The position numbers were made by a program, and so were the translations under genes. Of a DNA stretch of 64,000 nucleotides, positions 1-7,930 are shown piece after piece; the first letter of the stretch is position 1, and each line of letters begins with the position of its first letter. Origin of the DNA: DATHZQ01 sp965216945 (GTDB lineage Bacteria > Actinomycetota > Acidimicrobiia > Spongiisociales > UBA5794). The stretch lies in NCBI GenBank assembly GCA_965216945.1, contig CBDCGU010000003.1, positions 868,001-932,000 on the forward strand, read 5' to 3'. The notes beneath the pieces are model-generated. The model was given only the letters and a program-made list of their open reading frames with translations. It made no database searches and was not told the DNA's origin.

Positions 1-509
1 CCGCCCGCGGCACCCTCGGCGTCGCCTGTGCGGCACGTTTGAACCGAGTCGACCACGACCAACGCCGGCTGCTCGGCGTCTACGGCGCTCTCGATGGCGG
101 CGACATCGGTCTCGGCCAGCACCATGACCTCTGCGGCCAGCGCGCCGATCCGGGAAGCCCGCAATCCGACCTGACGGACGCTTTCCTCACCGGAGACGTA
201 CAACACCGGCCCGTCCTTCGCCACGGCCGCCGCAAGCTGGAGGAGCAAAGTGGACTTGCCGACACCGGGCTCTCCCCCGACGAGCAACACGGACCCGACC
301 ACGAGGCCCCCGCCGAGCACACGGTCGAGCTCCCGGATACCGCTCTCCCTGCGCGGCGCCGCCTGCGACGCCGCCGCCTCGGTCACCGGCACCGCTCCCG
401 CACCGTCGCCCGCAACGGAGGCCACCAGCGCACCCTGACTGCGGCATTGGGGGCAGAACCCCATCCATCGTCCCGTGCTGAACCCGCACGCAGTGCAGCG
501 GAATGCCAT
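1..509 (-). CDS. radA: DNA repair protein RadA/Sms, N-terminal part
   Basis: RadA is a RecA-like ATPase that helps process recombination intermediates during DNA repair. Only the first ~169 codons are in the window; the gene runs off the left edge. A four-cysteine zinc finger is visible at residues 5-22 (C5, C8, C19, C22), followed by a linker and a Walker A motif GGEPGVGKST at about residues 78-87. The Walker B region ALVVVDSVQT lies near the cut end. The ATG at 507-509 puts the zinc finger at the very N-terminus, as in the family, and AGGAAGG lies upstream on the coding strand. A TACCGT box about 28 nt further up could be its -10. The KNRFG and Lon-like domains would lie outside the window. 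Confidence 0.93.
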   Translation of the reverse strand, partial: MAFRCTACGFSTGRWMGFCPQCRSQGALVASVAGDGAGAVPVTEAAASQAAPRRESGIRELDRVLGGGLVVGSVLLVGGEPGVGKSTLLLQLAAAVAKDGPVLYVSGEESVRQVGLRASRIGALAAEVMVLAETDVAAIESAVDAEQPALVVVDSVQTCRTGDAEGAAG

Positions 510-650
510 GTCGTGAGAACCCTTCCTCGCTGGTGTGATCACGGTACGTCGCGGGTGTGACACGAACGCCGGGAAGACCCTCGCACAGCAACACCATTGC
601 GAACGAAGATCGATGCGAACCGGGACCTGAGGTCTACCCCCGGGGGAACC

Positions 651-779
651 TCAGCCGCTGATGTATCGACGAATCAACCAGACGAGGAACAGCACGACGG
701 CGATGAGCAGGAGGATTCCGCCGAGAATGTTGACGAGGTTCCACGGCTCTGCTTGACGTACACCGGCAAACGTCGACAT
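651..779 (-). CDS. Small single-span membrane protein (42 aa)
   Basis: The 42-residue product has a short polar head (about residues 1-14) and one strongly hydrophobic helix, about residues 15-36, ending in the positively charged RRY. That pattern resembles many unannotated bacterial mini membrane proteins. I chose the ATG at 777-779 rather than the longer in-frame start at 839. The upstream 20 residues look non-coding, and a TATTGT box sits 7 nt before this ATG, consistent with a leaderless transcript. It is divergent from the zinc-ribbon gene at 886. Function is unknown. Confidence 0.5.
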   Translation of the reverse strand: MSTFAGVRQAEPWNLVNILGGILLLIAVVLFLVWLIRRYISG

Positions 780-786
780 TCGTGGC

Positions 787-792
787 ACAATA
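787..792 (-). promoter_or_regulatory. Putative -10 box of a leaderless transcript
   Basis: On the minus strand TATTGT stands 7 nt before the ATG at 779, with no Shine-Dalgarno between. The TANNNT plus 6-8 nt plus start codon arrangement is that of leaderless actinobacterial genes. No good -35 was seen. Confidence 0.35.
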
Positions 793-885
793 GCCCCATC
801 CCGGACAGGGGCTCCGGGACGGCGCTGAAACTGGACCACACCGAGCCGACCACAAACGCCCTCGGGACGACGCAGGGGTCATTGC

Positions 886-1743
886 GTGGCGAACGACAAA
901 GACAATGGATCCTACGAGGACCTCTTCGAGCCATTCGAGCTCGACGACATTCCACCGGAAGGTGAAGCCTTCGCGGAGTCGCCCATCGTTGCGCCTCCCC
1001 CGCCGATCACCACGGATCCGGCGATCCCGACCGTGCGATGTGCGTCTTGCGGCGCCCTCAACCCCGCTCACAACCGTCACTGCGAGGACTGCGGCGCCCG
1101 CCTCTCCCAGAGCCCGTTGCCCGTTGCTCCCCCACCGATGGTGAGGTCCACGCCCGGGGGGCGGGCGCTGGGCATTCTCCTTGCCGTGCTGGCGATCGTC
1201 GCTCTGTTCGCCCTGTTCCTCAACATCTTCCGGAGCCCAGGCGAGGACGCCGCCACGACGGACCCGACGACAGCCACGTCGAGCACGACGCCGCTGGTGA
1301 CCCAAACGGAGCTGAGCCCGGTGTCGGTGGCCGTGAGCTCCGAGCTCACCGGCTTCGAAGGTGCCCACCTCATCGACGGAGACATCACGACCTACTGGAA
1401 CGACAGCTCCCAGCGTGGGGTCGGTGCCGTGCTCACCTTCGAGTTCGCCCAGCCCGTGGCCATCAGCGAGATGGAGCTGATCAACATCCCGGAGAACGAT
1501 CCGTTCCGCCGCAACTACCGGATCAAGGACTTCCAGGTCGAGGTCGACGACCTCGCCATTGAGCTGCCCTACAGCATGCCGGACACCAACGAGCCGCAGC
1601 GCTTCTCACTGAACACCCTCGAGACGCGTCGTGTCACGGTGACGGTGCTCTCGACCTACGTCGGCGAGCCGGTCGGCAACCAGCCCAGCTTCACCGAACT
1701 GGCTCTCGCCGAGGTGCGCTTCTTCGGCACCCTCACGGAGTAG
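886..1743 (+). CDS. Zinc-ribbon membrane protein with discoidin-like extracytoplasmic domain
   Basis: This 285-residue protein starts at GTG 886. It has an acidic N-terminus, a four-cysteine zinc ribbon (CASC at about residues 52-55, CEDC at about 67-70), a proline-rich stretch, one membrane helix (about 94-114) and a Thr/Ser-rich stalk. A C-terminal domain of about 140 residues begins near VSVAVSSELTGFEGAHLIDG and contains the TYWNDSS segment. That order of elements is typical of F5/8-type C (discoidin/NADase-type glycan-binding) domains, which bind glycans or surfaces. The topology would put the zinc ribbon inside and the discoidin-like domain outside. No catalytic residues are evident. Its partner and ligand are unknown. 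It is convergent with clpC. Confidence 0.7.
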   Translation: MANDKDNGSYEDLFEPFELDDIPPEGEAFAESPIVAPPPPITTDPAIPTVRCASCGALNPAHNRHCEDCGARLSQSPLPVAPPPMVRSTPGGRALGILLAVLAIVALFALFLNIFRSPGEDAATTDPTTATSSTTPLVTQTELSPVSVAVSSELTGFEGAHLIDGDITTYWNDSSQRGVGAVLTFEFAQPVAISEMELINIPENDPFRRNYRIKDFQVEVDDLAIELPYSMPDTNEPQRFSLNTLETRRVTVTVLSTYVGEPVGNQPSFTELALAEVRFFGTLTE

Positions 1744-1812
1744 CGGGTCGCCAGGCGAGCCGACCTGCCCCATGGCCCGTAGCCGCACGAAGCGGGAGGG
1801 GCTCCGCGACAC

Positions 1813-1826
1813 GCCTCGGTCGAGGC
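1813..1826. terminator. Short hairpin at the end of clpC
   Basis: GCCTCG and CGAGGC face each other across 2 nt directly beside the clpC stop codon (1827-1829), between the convergent clpC and zinc-ribbon genes. There is no T-tract, so this is weak evidence for a terminator. Confidence 0.25.
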
Positions 1827-4331
1827 CTATCCCTGGTCTGCGAGCTCGACGGGCGGTTGGTCGGGGGTCTCCACCGACTGGAACGACAGGCGCTCGGCGT
1901 CCTCCGGATCGACGTCGATGAGAATCGTCGAGCCGGCGACGAAGTCCTTGTGCAGGACCTTCTCCGACAGCGGATCCTCGAGCAGCCGCTGGATCGCCCG
2001 GCGAAGCGGACGGGCTCCGAGCTGCGGGTCGTAGCCCCTCTCGGCGAGCATGTCCTTCGCCTGATCTGTGAGCACCATGTCGAGCGCCCGCGATTCCAGC
2101 TGCGTCTGCACCCGGCGGAGCAGCAGATCGACGATCTGCTTCACCTCGCTGCGGGTCAACTCGTGGAATACGATGACCTCGTCGATACGGTTCAAGAACT
2201 CCGGGCGGAAGTGACTCTTGAGGGCATCCATCACCTTGTCCTTGATGCCCTGGTAGCTCAGCTCCTCGCTCTCGGGCACGAACCCGAGCGACTTCTTGCG
2301 CAACTCGGCGGTGCCGAGGTTCGACGTCATGATGATGACGGTGTTCTTGAAGTCGACGTTGCGGCCCTGGGAATCGGTGAGGCGGCCGTCCTCGAGGATC
2401 TGCAGCAAGATGTTGAAGACATCCGGGTGGGCTTTCTCGATCTCGTCGAAGAGCACGACGGAGAACGGCTTGCGGCGCACGGCCTCGGTGAGCTGGCCAC
2501 CCTCGTCATAACCCACGTACCCGGGGGGCGAGCCGACGAGACGGCTGACCGCATGCTTCTCCATGTACTCGGACATGTCGATCTGAATCAGGGCAGACTC
2601 GTCACCGAACAGGAAGTCGGCGAGGGCCTTGGCGGACTCGGTCTTTCCCACACCCGAGGGTCCCAGGAAGATGAACGAACCGGCCGGGCGCTTGGGGTCC
2701 TTGAGCCCCGCCCGGGTGCGGCGGATCGCCTTCGAAACGGCCTCGATGGCGTCGTGCTGGCCGACGATGCGCTTGTGGAGCTCCGTCTCCATGTTGAGCA
2801 GCTTCTCGGTCTCTTCCTCGGTGAGACGGTGCACGGGAATACCCGTCCACTGCGCCAGGACCTCGGCGATCTCCTCCTCGTCGATCACCGATGAGAAGTC
2901 CTTGCCCGCATCAGAACCCTCACGCTCCTTCTCGGAGCGTTCGGCCATCAGCGTCCGCTCCTGATCGCGCAGCTGGGCCGCCCGCTCGTACTGCTGCGCC
3001 TGCACGGCCTCCCGCTTGTCGCTGCGGTACGTTGCGATACGCTCGTCGATCTCCTTGATGTCGGGCGGCAGATCCTTGCGCTTCAAGCGCATGCGGCTGC
3101 CGGCCTCGTCGATGAGGTCGATGGCCTTGTCGGGCAGGTACCGGTCGGCGATGTAACGATCGGCGAGATTGGCGGCGTTGACCAGCGCCTGGTCCGTGAA
3201 GCGAACCCGGTGGTGGTCTTCGTAGCTCGAGCGGAGACCCTCGAGGATCTTGATCGTATCCGCCACAGACGGCTCGTCGACCTGAATCGGCTGGAAACGC
3301 CGCTCCAGCGCCGAGTCCTTCTCGAGGTACTTCCGGTACTCCTCCAGGGTCGTGGCACCCACCGTTTGCAGCTCGCCGCGGGCCAGCATCGGCTTGAGGA
3401 TGCTGGCGGCGTCGATGGCGCCTTCGGCGGCGCCGGCTCCGACGAGGGTGTGGATCTCGTCGATGAACAGAATGATGTCGCCGCGGGTGCGAATCTCCTT
3501 GAGCACCTTCTTCAGCCGCTCTTCGAAGTCGCCGCGGTACCGGGATCCGGCGACCAGGGCACCCAGATCGAGGGTGTAGAGATGCTTGTTGGACAGCGTG
3601 TCGGGCACGTCCCCGGCAACAATGCGCTGGGCGAGCCCCTCGACGATGGCGGTCTTACCGACGCCGGGTTCGCCGATCAGCACGGGGTTGTTCTTCGTGC
3701 GGCGGGACAGCACCTGCATGACCCGCTCGATCTCGTTCATCCGGCCGATCACCGGGTCGAGTTTCTGCTCACGGGCGAGCTGGGTGTAGTTGCGGCCGAA
3801 CTGATCGAGCACGGTGGACCCGCCGGGGGCTCCCTCGCTCGAGGACGAACCGCGCGAGCCGCTGGGGTGGGACGAACTCGTTTGCTCCTCACCCTGCACG
3901 CCGGACAGCAACTGGATGACGGTCTGACGCACCTTGTGCAGGTCTGCGCCCAGCTTCACGAGCACCTGAGCGGCGACGCCCTCGCCCTCGCGAATCAAAC
4001 CGAGGAGGATGTGCTCGGTCCCGATGTAGTTGTGGCCGAGCTGCAACGCTTCGCGCAGCGACAGCTCCAGAACCTTCTTGGCCCGCGGTGTGAACGGAAT
4101 GTGACCGCTGGGGGCCTGCGATCCCTGTCCGATGATCTCGACGACCTGGCTGCGCACCGCCTCGAGGCTGATGCCGAGGCTTTCGAGTGCCTTGGCGGCG
4201 ACGCCCTCGCCCTCGTGGATGAGGCCGAGGAGGATGTGCTCGGTCCCGATGTAGTTGTGGTTCAGAAGCCGCGCTTCCTCCTGCGCAAGCACCACGACCC
4301 GCCGGGCCCGGTCGGTGAACCTCTCAAACAC
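1827..4331 (-). CDS. clpC: ATP-dependent Clp protease ATP-binding subunit ClpC
   Basis: ClpC is the Hsp100 unfoldase that feeds proteins to ClpP in the cytoplasm. The 834-residue protein has the complete family layout: two Clp_N repeats (about residues 1-145, each with NYIGTEHILLGLI), a Ser/Gly linker, AAA module 1 (Walker A GEPGVGKT at about 220-227, Walker B ILFIDEIHTL), a UVR-type coiled middle segment (about 425-470), AAA module 2 (second Walker A GPSGVGKT near 557) and the D2-small domain. The start is GTG 4329-4331, preceded by AGAAGGTGAG. A TATACT box at 4386-4391 would give a leader of about 50 nt, and a near-perfect palindrome lies just upstream of it. Mycobacterial clpC1 lies in the same broader neighbourhood as lysS and the pan/fol genes. 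Confidence 0.97.
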   Translation of the reverse strand: MFERFTDRARRVVVLAQEEARLLNHNYIGTEHILLGLIHEGEGVAAKALESLGISLEAVRSQVVEIIGQGSQAPSGHIPFTPRAKKVLELSLREALQLGHNYIGTEHILLGLIREGEGVAAQVLVKLGADLHKVRQTVIQLLSGVQGEEQTSSSHPSGSRGSSSSEGAPGGSTVLDQFGRNYTQLAREQKLDPVIGRMNEIERVMQVLSRRTKNNPVLIGEPGVGKTAIVEGLAQRIVAGDVPDTLSNKHLYTLDLGALVAGSRYRGDFEERLKKVLKEIRTRGDIILFIDEIHTLVGAGAAEGAIDAASILKPMLARGELQTVGATTLEEYRKYLEKDSALERRFQPIQVDEPSVADTIKILEGLRSSYEDHHRVRFTDQALVNAANLADRYIADRYLPDKAIDLIDEAGSRMRLKRKDLPPDIKEIDERIATYRSDKREAVQAQQYERAAQLRDQERTLMAERSEKEREGSDAGKDFSSVIDEEEIAEVLAQWTGIPVHRLTEEETEKLLNMETELHKRIVGQHDAIEAVSKAIRRTRAGLKDPKRPAGSFIFLGPSGVGKTESAKALADFLFGDESALIQIDMSEYMEKHAVSRLVGSPPGYVGYDEGGQLTEAVRRKPFSVVLFDEIEKAHPDVFNILLQILEDGRLTDSQGRNVDFKNTVIIMTSNLGTAELRKKSLGFVPESEELSYQGIKDKVMDALKSHFRPEFLNRIDEVIVFHELTRSEVKQIVDLLLRRVQTQLESRALDMVLTDQAKDMLAERGYDPQLGARPLRRAIQRLLEDPLSEKVLHKDFVAGSTILIDVDPEDAERLSFQSVETPDQPPVELADQG

Positions 4332-4385
4332 GCTTTCTCACCTTCTAAAAGTATGGCGCACGGGAACGATCCGGGCGCCGCGCCG

Positions 4386-4391
4386 AGTATA
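4386..4391 (-). promoter_or_regulatory. Putative -10 box of clpC
   Basis: On the minus strand the hexamer TATACT matches the TANNNT consensus well and lies about 55 nt upstream of the clpC GTG. The -35 position (about 4409-4414, GCGGGC) is poor, which would suit an activator-dependent promoter. Confidence 0.4.
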
Positions 4392-4421
4392 GCGACGGGG
4401 CCTCCCTAGCCCGCTTCCATC

Positions 4422-4440
4422 TGTTGCAATGATTACAACA
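4422..4440. promoter_or_regulatory. 19-bp palindromic operator candidate upstream of clpC
   Basis: TGTTG and CAACA enclose an inner AAT-G-ATT, giving 16 of 18 symmetric positions in a 19-bp dyad. It lies about 30-50 bp upstream of the clpC -10 box, where an activator would bind. It is 144 bp before the prenyl synthase start. The regulator is unknown. The AATCATT core resembles Fur/Zur-family boxes only superficially, and it does not look like a ClgR box. Confidence 0.45.
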
Positions 4441-4568
4441 CGCACCGGAGCGATACGCATTCCGTCGAACGCCCTAAATCCGCGGCCGTTTGCCGGCGCC
4501 GCGGGGTGGCTCGGGGACACTGGCGACCCCGCCGGCAGTGCGAGACCGATTTGAGCTCTGGCCACAAC

Positions 4569-4574
4569 TAACCT
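4569..4574 (+). promoter_or_regulatory. Putative -10 box of the prenyl synthase gene
   Basis: TAACCT lies 9 nt before the ATG at 4584, with no clear ribosome binding site in between. This is compatible with leaderless or very short-leader transcription. Confidence 0.3.
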
Positions 4575-4583
4575 TGCCCTCCA

Positions 4584-5579
4584 ATGGATCTACCCCCGCT
4601 GCGAGCCCTCGTCGACATCCCACGTGTCTGGGACCGGTTGGAGCAGGTCGAACGGCGCCTCGACGAGGTGACCACCTCCGAGAGCACCTTCCTGACGGAG
4701 ATCGCCCAGCATCTGATCATGGCCGGCGGCAAGCGCTACCGCCCGTTGCTGGCTCAGGTGGCCGCCGAGCTCGGCCCCAACGACGGCCCGGAGCCCGTCG
4801 AAGCCGGGGTCGCAGTCGAGTTGGTGCACACCGGCTCGCTCTATCACGACGACGTGATCGACAATGCCGACACCCGTCACGGCGTGGCCTCGGTGAACAC
4901 CAAGTGGAACGAGACCGCGGCCATCCTCGGCGGCGACTTTCTCCTGGCCCGTGCGTCGGAAGTGGCTGCGCCGTTGGGGATCGAGGCCGTGGCCCTCATC
5001 GCCGCGACCTATGCCACGTTGTGCGAGGGGCAAGTCCTCGAACTGCAACTCGAGGACGACCTCGACCACGGACCGGACCAGTACTACAAGGTCATCGGTG
5101 GCAAGACGGCGTCGCTCATCCGAACGGCGGCCCGCCTCGGTGCCATCGTTTCGGGAACGAGCCGCGATGCCATCGAGGCCGTGTCGACGTGGGCATGGGA
5201 GATGGGACTCGTGTTCCAGATCACGGACGACGTGCTCGATCTGGTCGCCGACGAGGCGTGGCTAGGTAAGCCCGCCGGATCGGACATCGGAGAAGGCACC
5301 TTCACCCTGCCCGTGCTCTACGCCCTGAGCGGACCCGAGGGTCCTGAGATCCGGTCCCTGCTGCACGGCGGCCGTCCCCACGACCAAGCGTCGATCGACC
5401 GCGTGATCGCACTCGTCGCCGGCGGCGGCTACATCGATCGGGTGCTCGACGAGGCGACGGAGCGGATGCGGGTGGCCGAGGCCGCAACCGATGACCTGCG
5501 CGGTGGCCGCCTCACCGCGGTGTTCCACAACCTCGATCGGTATCTCCTGGACCGCGTGGAGGCGGCGCGGGGCCGCTGA
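4584..5579 (+). CDS. Polyprenyl diphosphate synthase (trans-type)
   Basis: This all-helical trans-isoprenyl diphosphate synthase adds isopentenyl diphosphate units to an allylic primer, making the side chain of menaquinone or a related polyprenyl diphosphate in the cytoplasm. The 331-residue length is normal. The first aspartate-rich motif DDVID is at residues 89-93, followed by the expected R98, and the second (ITDDVLDL) at about 213-220. The GGK-RYRP substrate-binding segment is at about 48-54. L86 and Y87 precede the first motif, and residues at those positions set product length, but the exact chain length cannot be read here. The best functional analogues are IspB/HepT/GrcC. The gene converges on, and overlaps by 68 bp, the end of the AraC-type gene. 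Confidence 0.9.
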   Translation: MDLPPLRALVDIPRVWDRLEQVERRLDEVTTSESTFLTEIAQHLIMAGGKRYRPLLAQVAAELGPNDGPEPVEAGVAVELVHTGSLYHDDVIDNADTRHGVASVNTKWNETAAILGGDFLLARASEVAAPLGIEAVALIAATYATLCEGQVLELQLEDDLDHGPDQYYKVIGGKTASLIRTAARLGAIVSGTSRDAIEAVSTWAWEMGLVFQITDDVLDLVADEAWLGKPAGSDIGEGTFTLPVLYALSGPEGPEIRSLLHGGRPHDQASIDRVIALVAGGGYIDRVLDEATERMRVAEAATDDLRGGRLTAVFHNLDRYLLDRVEAARGR

Positions 5580-6576
5580 CGACCTCTGCGTTCGGGACGG
5601 CTGCGGTCGCCGGGGCCACATCCCACGGTCCCGACTCACGAACCCCGGTCAGACCGCGCTCCGCAGCGGCCAGCTTGTTCGGACCCGGTTTCGATCGCGC
5701 GTCACAGACCACGTCCTTGACCTCGATCGCGGTTTGGCGGTGGTGGCGTCGGAACGCGGATGGGGTCTGTGCTGTGTTGCGGGCGAAGAACTTGGTGAAG
5801 TTGGTGGGTTCGGAGAAGCCGAGCTGGGAGGAGATGGTCGCGGCGGGAGTGTCGGTGTGGACCAGGAGGCGTTTGGCTTCCAGGACGAGCCGGTCGGTGA
5901 GGATCCGCTTGGCGGTTTGGCCGGTGGCTTGCTGGCAGGAGCGGCTGATGGTGCGGGCCGAGTAGCCGAGGTGACGGGCGTAGTCGATGACGTCGTGGCG
6001 ACGGGCGAGGTCGGTTTCTATGGCGTTGCGAAAGGACACGTACACCTCGGGGAGATGAGTGTCGCTGGTGTCGGCGTGGGCTTGGTCGAAAAGGGCCACG
6101 AGGGCGTCGAAGAGGGCGATCATCAGCCGGGTGGTGGGTTGGTCGCCGTCGAAGCGGGTTTGTTGATGGCGGAGCGCGCCGACGATGGTTTCGGCGGTTG
6201 TCATGGCCACGCCATCGAGGTCGGCGTAGGCCACGTCTCCGGGAAACCAGGGGTGTGTTGATGTCATGGCGGGTTGGGACAGCACCAGCGTGGCGTCGGT
6301 GTCGACCTCCGTGTTGAAGACCTGGATCTGGCCGGGTCTGATTCGGATCAGGCGTCCGGGTCGTGCAGGGATCTCGGTGAAGTCAACGGTGTGAGATCCC
6401 CGGTGTGAGCGCATCAGCAACAGGAGATCGAAGGAGGGTCTCTGCGGCATCGCAAGATTGGCTGGTTCGATGCGGGCGAGGAGCTCATGACGCTCGATCA
6501 CCTCGACTGGCAGGCGTGGGTGGAGACGAGTAGCGAAATCGACCGGCCGGATCTGCTCTTGTCCACTTTCGACCAT
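5512..6576 (-). CDS. AraC-family transcriptional regulator
   Basis: This 354-residue regulator has an N-terminal ligand-sensing region (about 1-180) of the cupin type seen in AraC-family proteins. The C-terminal double helix-turn-helix is at about residues 185-280; its second helix-turn-helix contains ATISSQLGFSEPTNFTKFF and the domain ends in the typical TPSAFRR. After residue 280 there is an unusual tail of about 74 residues rich in Pro, Ala and Gly. The tail overlaps the 3' end of the convergent prenyl synthase gene, as if an original stop had been lost. The regulator is divergent from the SnoaL-like gene at 6663 (86 bp apart), which it may control. Codon choice differs somewhat from the flanking core genes, which hints at transfer. 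Confidence 0.85.
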   Translation of the reverse strand: MVESGQEQIRPVDFATRLHPRLPVEVIERHELLARIEPANLAMPQRPSFDLLLLMRSHRGSHTVDFTEIPARPGRLIRIRPGQIQVFNTEVDTDATLVLSQPAMTSTHPWFPGDVAYADLDGVAMTTAETIVGALRHQQTRFDGDQPTTRLMIALFDALVALFDQAHADTSDTHLPEVYVSFRNAIETDLARRHDVIDYARHLGYSARTISRSCQQATGQTAKRILTDRLVLEAKRLLVHTDTPAATISSQLGFSEPTNFTKFFARNTAQTPSAFRRHHRQTAIEVKDVVCDARSKPGPNKLAAAERGLTGVRESGPWDVAPATAAVPNAEVVSGPAPPPRGPGDTDRGCGTPR

Positions 6577-6662
6577 AGAACGTCAGCATAGAACCTTCCA
6601 GCCGGTGCAATGCCGAAGCATGATGACAAAGATCAACCACCACCAAGCCGAAGGAGTCAGCG

Positions 6663-7445
6663 GTGGGTGCACGACTGGAGAACGCCAAGGCTCTCTATCT
6701 CGAGGCCATCCGGGACGGGAATCACGTCGAAGCGATCAACAAGTACGCCGGGGACCGCTACACGCAGCACTCCGCGCCGGTCAAGGACGGGAGAGACGGC
6801 TTCATCGAGTTCTTTGCCGACTTCGTCGAGCGCAACCCCGAGCGGGACGTCGATATCGTCCGCGGTTTCGAGGACGGCCGGTATGTCTTTCTCCATGCGG
6901 TGCAGAACCTCAACGGTGGCGAGTCCCGGTGGGTGACCGCGGATATCTTCGACACCGACGACCAGGGCAAGATGATCGAGCATTGGGACATCATCGGCCC
7001 ATGGGTCGACGAAACCGTCTCTGGTCATACCCAGGTCGATGGCCCGACCGAGCCGACCGATCTCGACAGGACCGAAGACAACAAGGCGTTGGTGAGAGGC
7101 TTCGTCACCGACGTTCTGCAGAACGGTGAGTTCGACAAACTGACCGACTACATCTCCACTGACACCTACATCCAGCACAACCCGCAGATCGGTGACGGTC
7201 TCGAAGGCCTCCGTGCGTTCGTCGCGTCCCTCACCGAACAGGGCGTCTCCATGGTCTACGAAGAGGTCCACAAGGTCGTGGGAAGCGGCAACTTCGTTGC
7301 TGTGCTGTCGAGGATGAACCTTGGCGGCACCGCGATGGCCGTGATCGACCTCTTCCGAGTCGACAACGGACTGATCGTCGAACACTGGGACGTGATGGAG
7401 GAGATCCTGCCAGAGGACCAGTGGGTCAACACCGGCAAGTTCTAG
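6663..7445 (+). CDS. Tandem SnoaL-like (NTF2-fold) protein
   Basis: The 260-residue protein is two copies of a SnoaL/NTF2-like cone fold. The first is at about residues 1-120 and the second at about 135-255. Each carries a tyrosine-histidine signature (YTQHSAP and YIQHNPQ) and ends near an EHWD motif (IEHWDII, VEHWDVM). SnoaL-type folds host polyketide cyclases, ester hydrolases and small-molecule isomerases, so the substrate cannot be named. The start is GTG 6663 with AAGGAG 7 nt upstream. No signal peptide is present, so it is cytoplasmic. Its placement opposite the AraC gene suggests regulation by it. Single-domain SnoaL proteins are common; the fused pair is less so. Confidence 0.8.
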   Translation: MGARLENAKALYLEAIRDGNHVEAINKYAGDRYTQHSAPVKDGRDGFIEFFADFVERNPERDVDIVRGFEDGRYVFLHAVQNLNGGESRWVTADIFDTDDQGKMIEHWDIIGPWVDETVSGHTQVDGPTEPTDLDRTEDNKALVRGFVTDVLQNGEFDKLTDYISTDTYIQHNPQIGDGLEGLRAFVASLTEQGVSMVYEEVHKVVGSGNFVAVLSRMNLGGTAMAVIDLFRVDNGLIVEHWDVMEEILPEDQWVNTGKF

Positions 7446-7667
7446 TTCTCGTAGACCACCCCGGGCCTCGCTGGCACCCACCGGAGAACGCCGCTTCAAC
7501 ACGGCGCATAGACCACTGCATGGAGGGCCGGGGGCGCGATGATCGCGATCCCGAGTACATCGCATCCCTGCCCAGATCACAACGGATCGGGCGCACGAAC
7601 GCACATTCGGTGGAGTGCCCGAAAACGGCACGACTGCGTACGATCGGTGTCGACTCAATGGCGTCTA

Positions 7668-7688
7668 TGGCGTAGTCGTGGCATAGTT
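7668..7688 (+). promoter_or_regulatory. Direct-repeat operator candidate of the MazEF operon
   Basis: TGGCGTAGTC at 7668-7677 and TGGCATAGTT at 7679-7688 are near-identical decamers 11 bp apart, one helical turn. They sit directly before the antitoxin ATG at 7694 and overlap the presumed -10 (CATAGT). This is the usual position for autorepression by antitoxin or toxin-antitoxin complex. Confidence 0.45.
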
Positions 7689-7693
7689 ATGGT

Positions 7694-7930
7694 ATGGCAA
7701 GAGTTCGAGTCAGCACGACGGTGGACGGGTCACTCCTCGAGGAAGCTCGACGATTGCGCCCGGACAGCAACGATGCCGCCCTGCTCGATGAAGCCCTCGC
7801 GGCGCTCCTCGCCCGACATCGCGCCGCTCGAATCGACGCCGCCTACACGGCGTACGACGCTCATCCGCTTGACGAGCCCGACGAGTGGGGTGACCTCGCC
7901 TCGTTCCGCGAAGCCGCCGGGCTGTCGTGA
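7694..7930 (+). CDS. Type II antitoxin, MazE-like
   Basis: The 78-residue acidic protein is coupled to a MazF-type toxin by a 4-bp GTGA overlap (7927-7930). The N-terminus RVRVSTTVDGSLLEEARRL looks like a short DNA-binding strand followed by a helix (ribbon-helix-helix style). The C-terminal half (DEPDEWGDLASFREAAGLS) is acidic and probably disordered, the part that wraps the toxin in this family. It is expected to neutralise the toxin and to repress the operon, in line with the decamer repeats just upstream. The assignment rests mainly on context and architecture. The start codon is ATG 7694, a few bases after a -10-like box. Confidence 0.82.
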   Translation: MARVRVSTTVDGSLLEEARRLRPDSNDAALLDEALAALLARHRAARIDAAYTAYDAHPLDEPDEWGDLASFREAAGLS

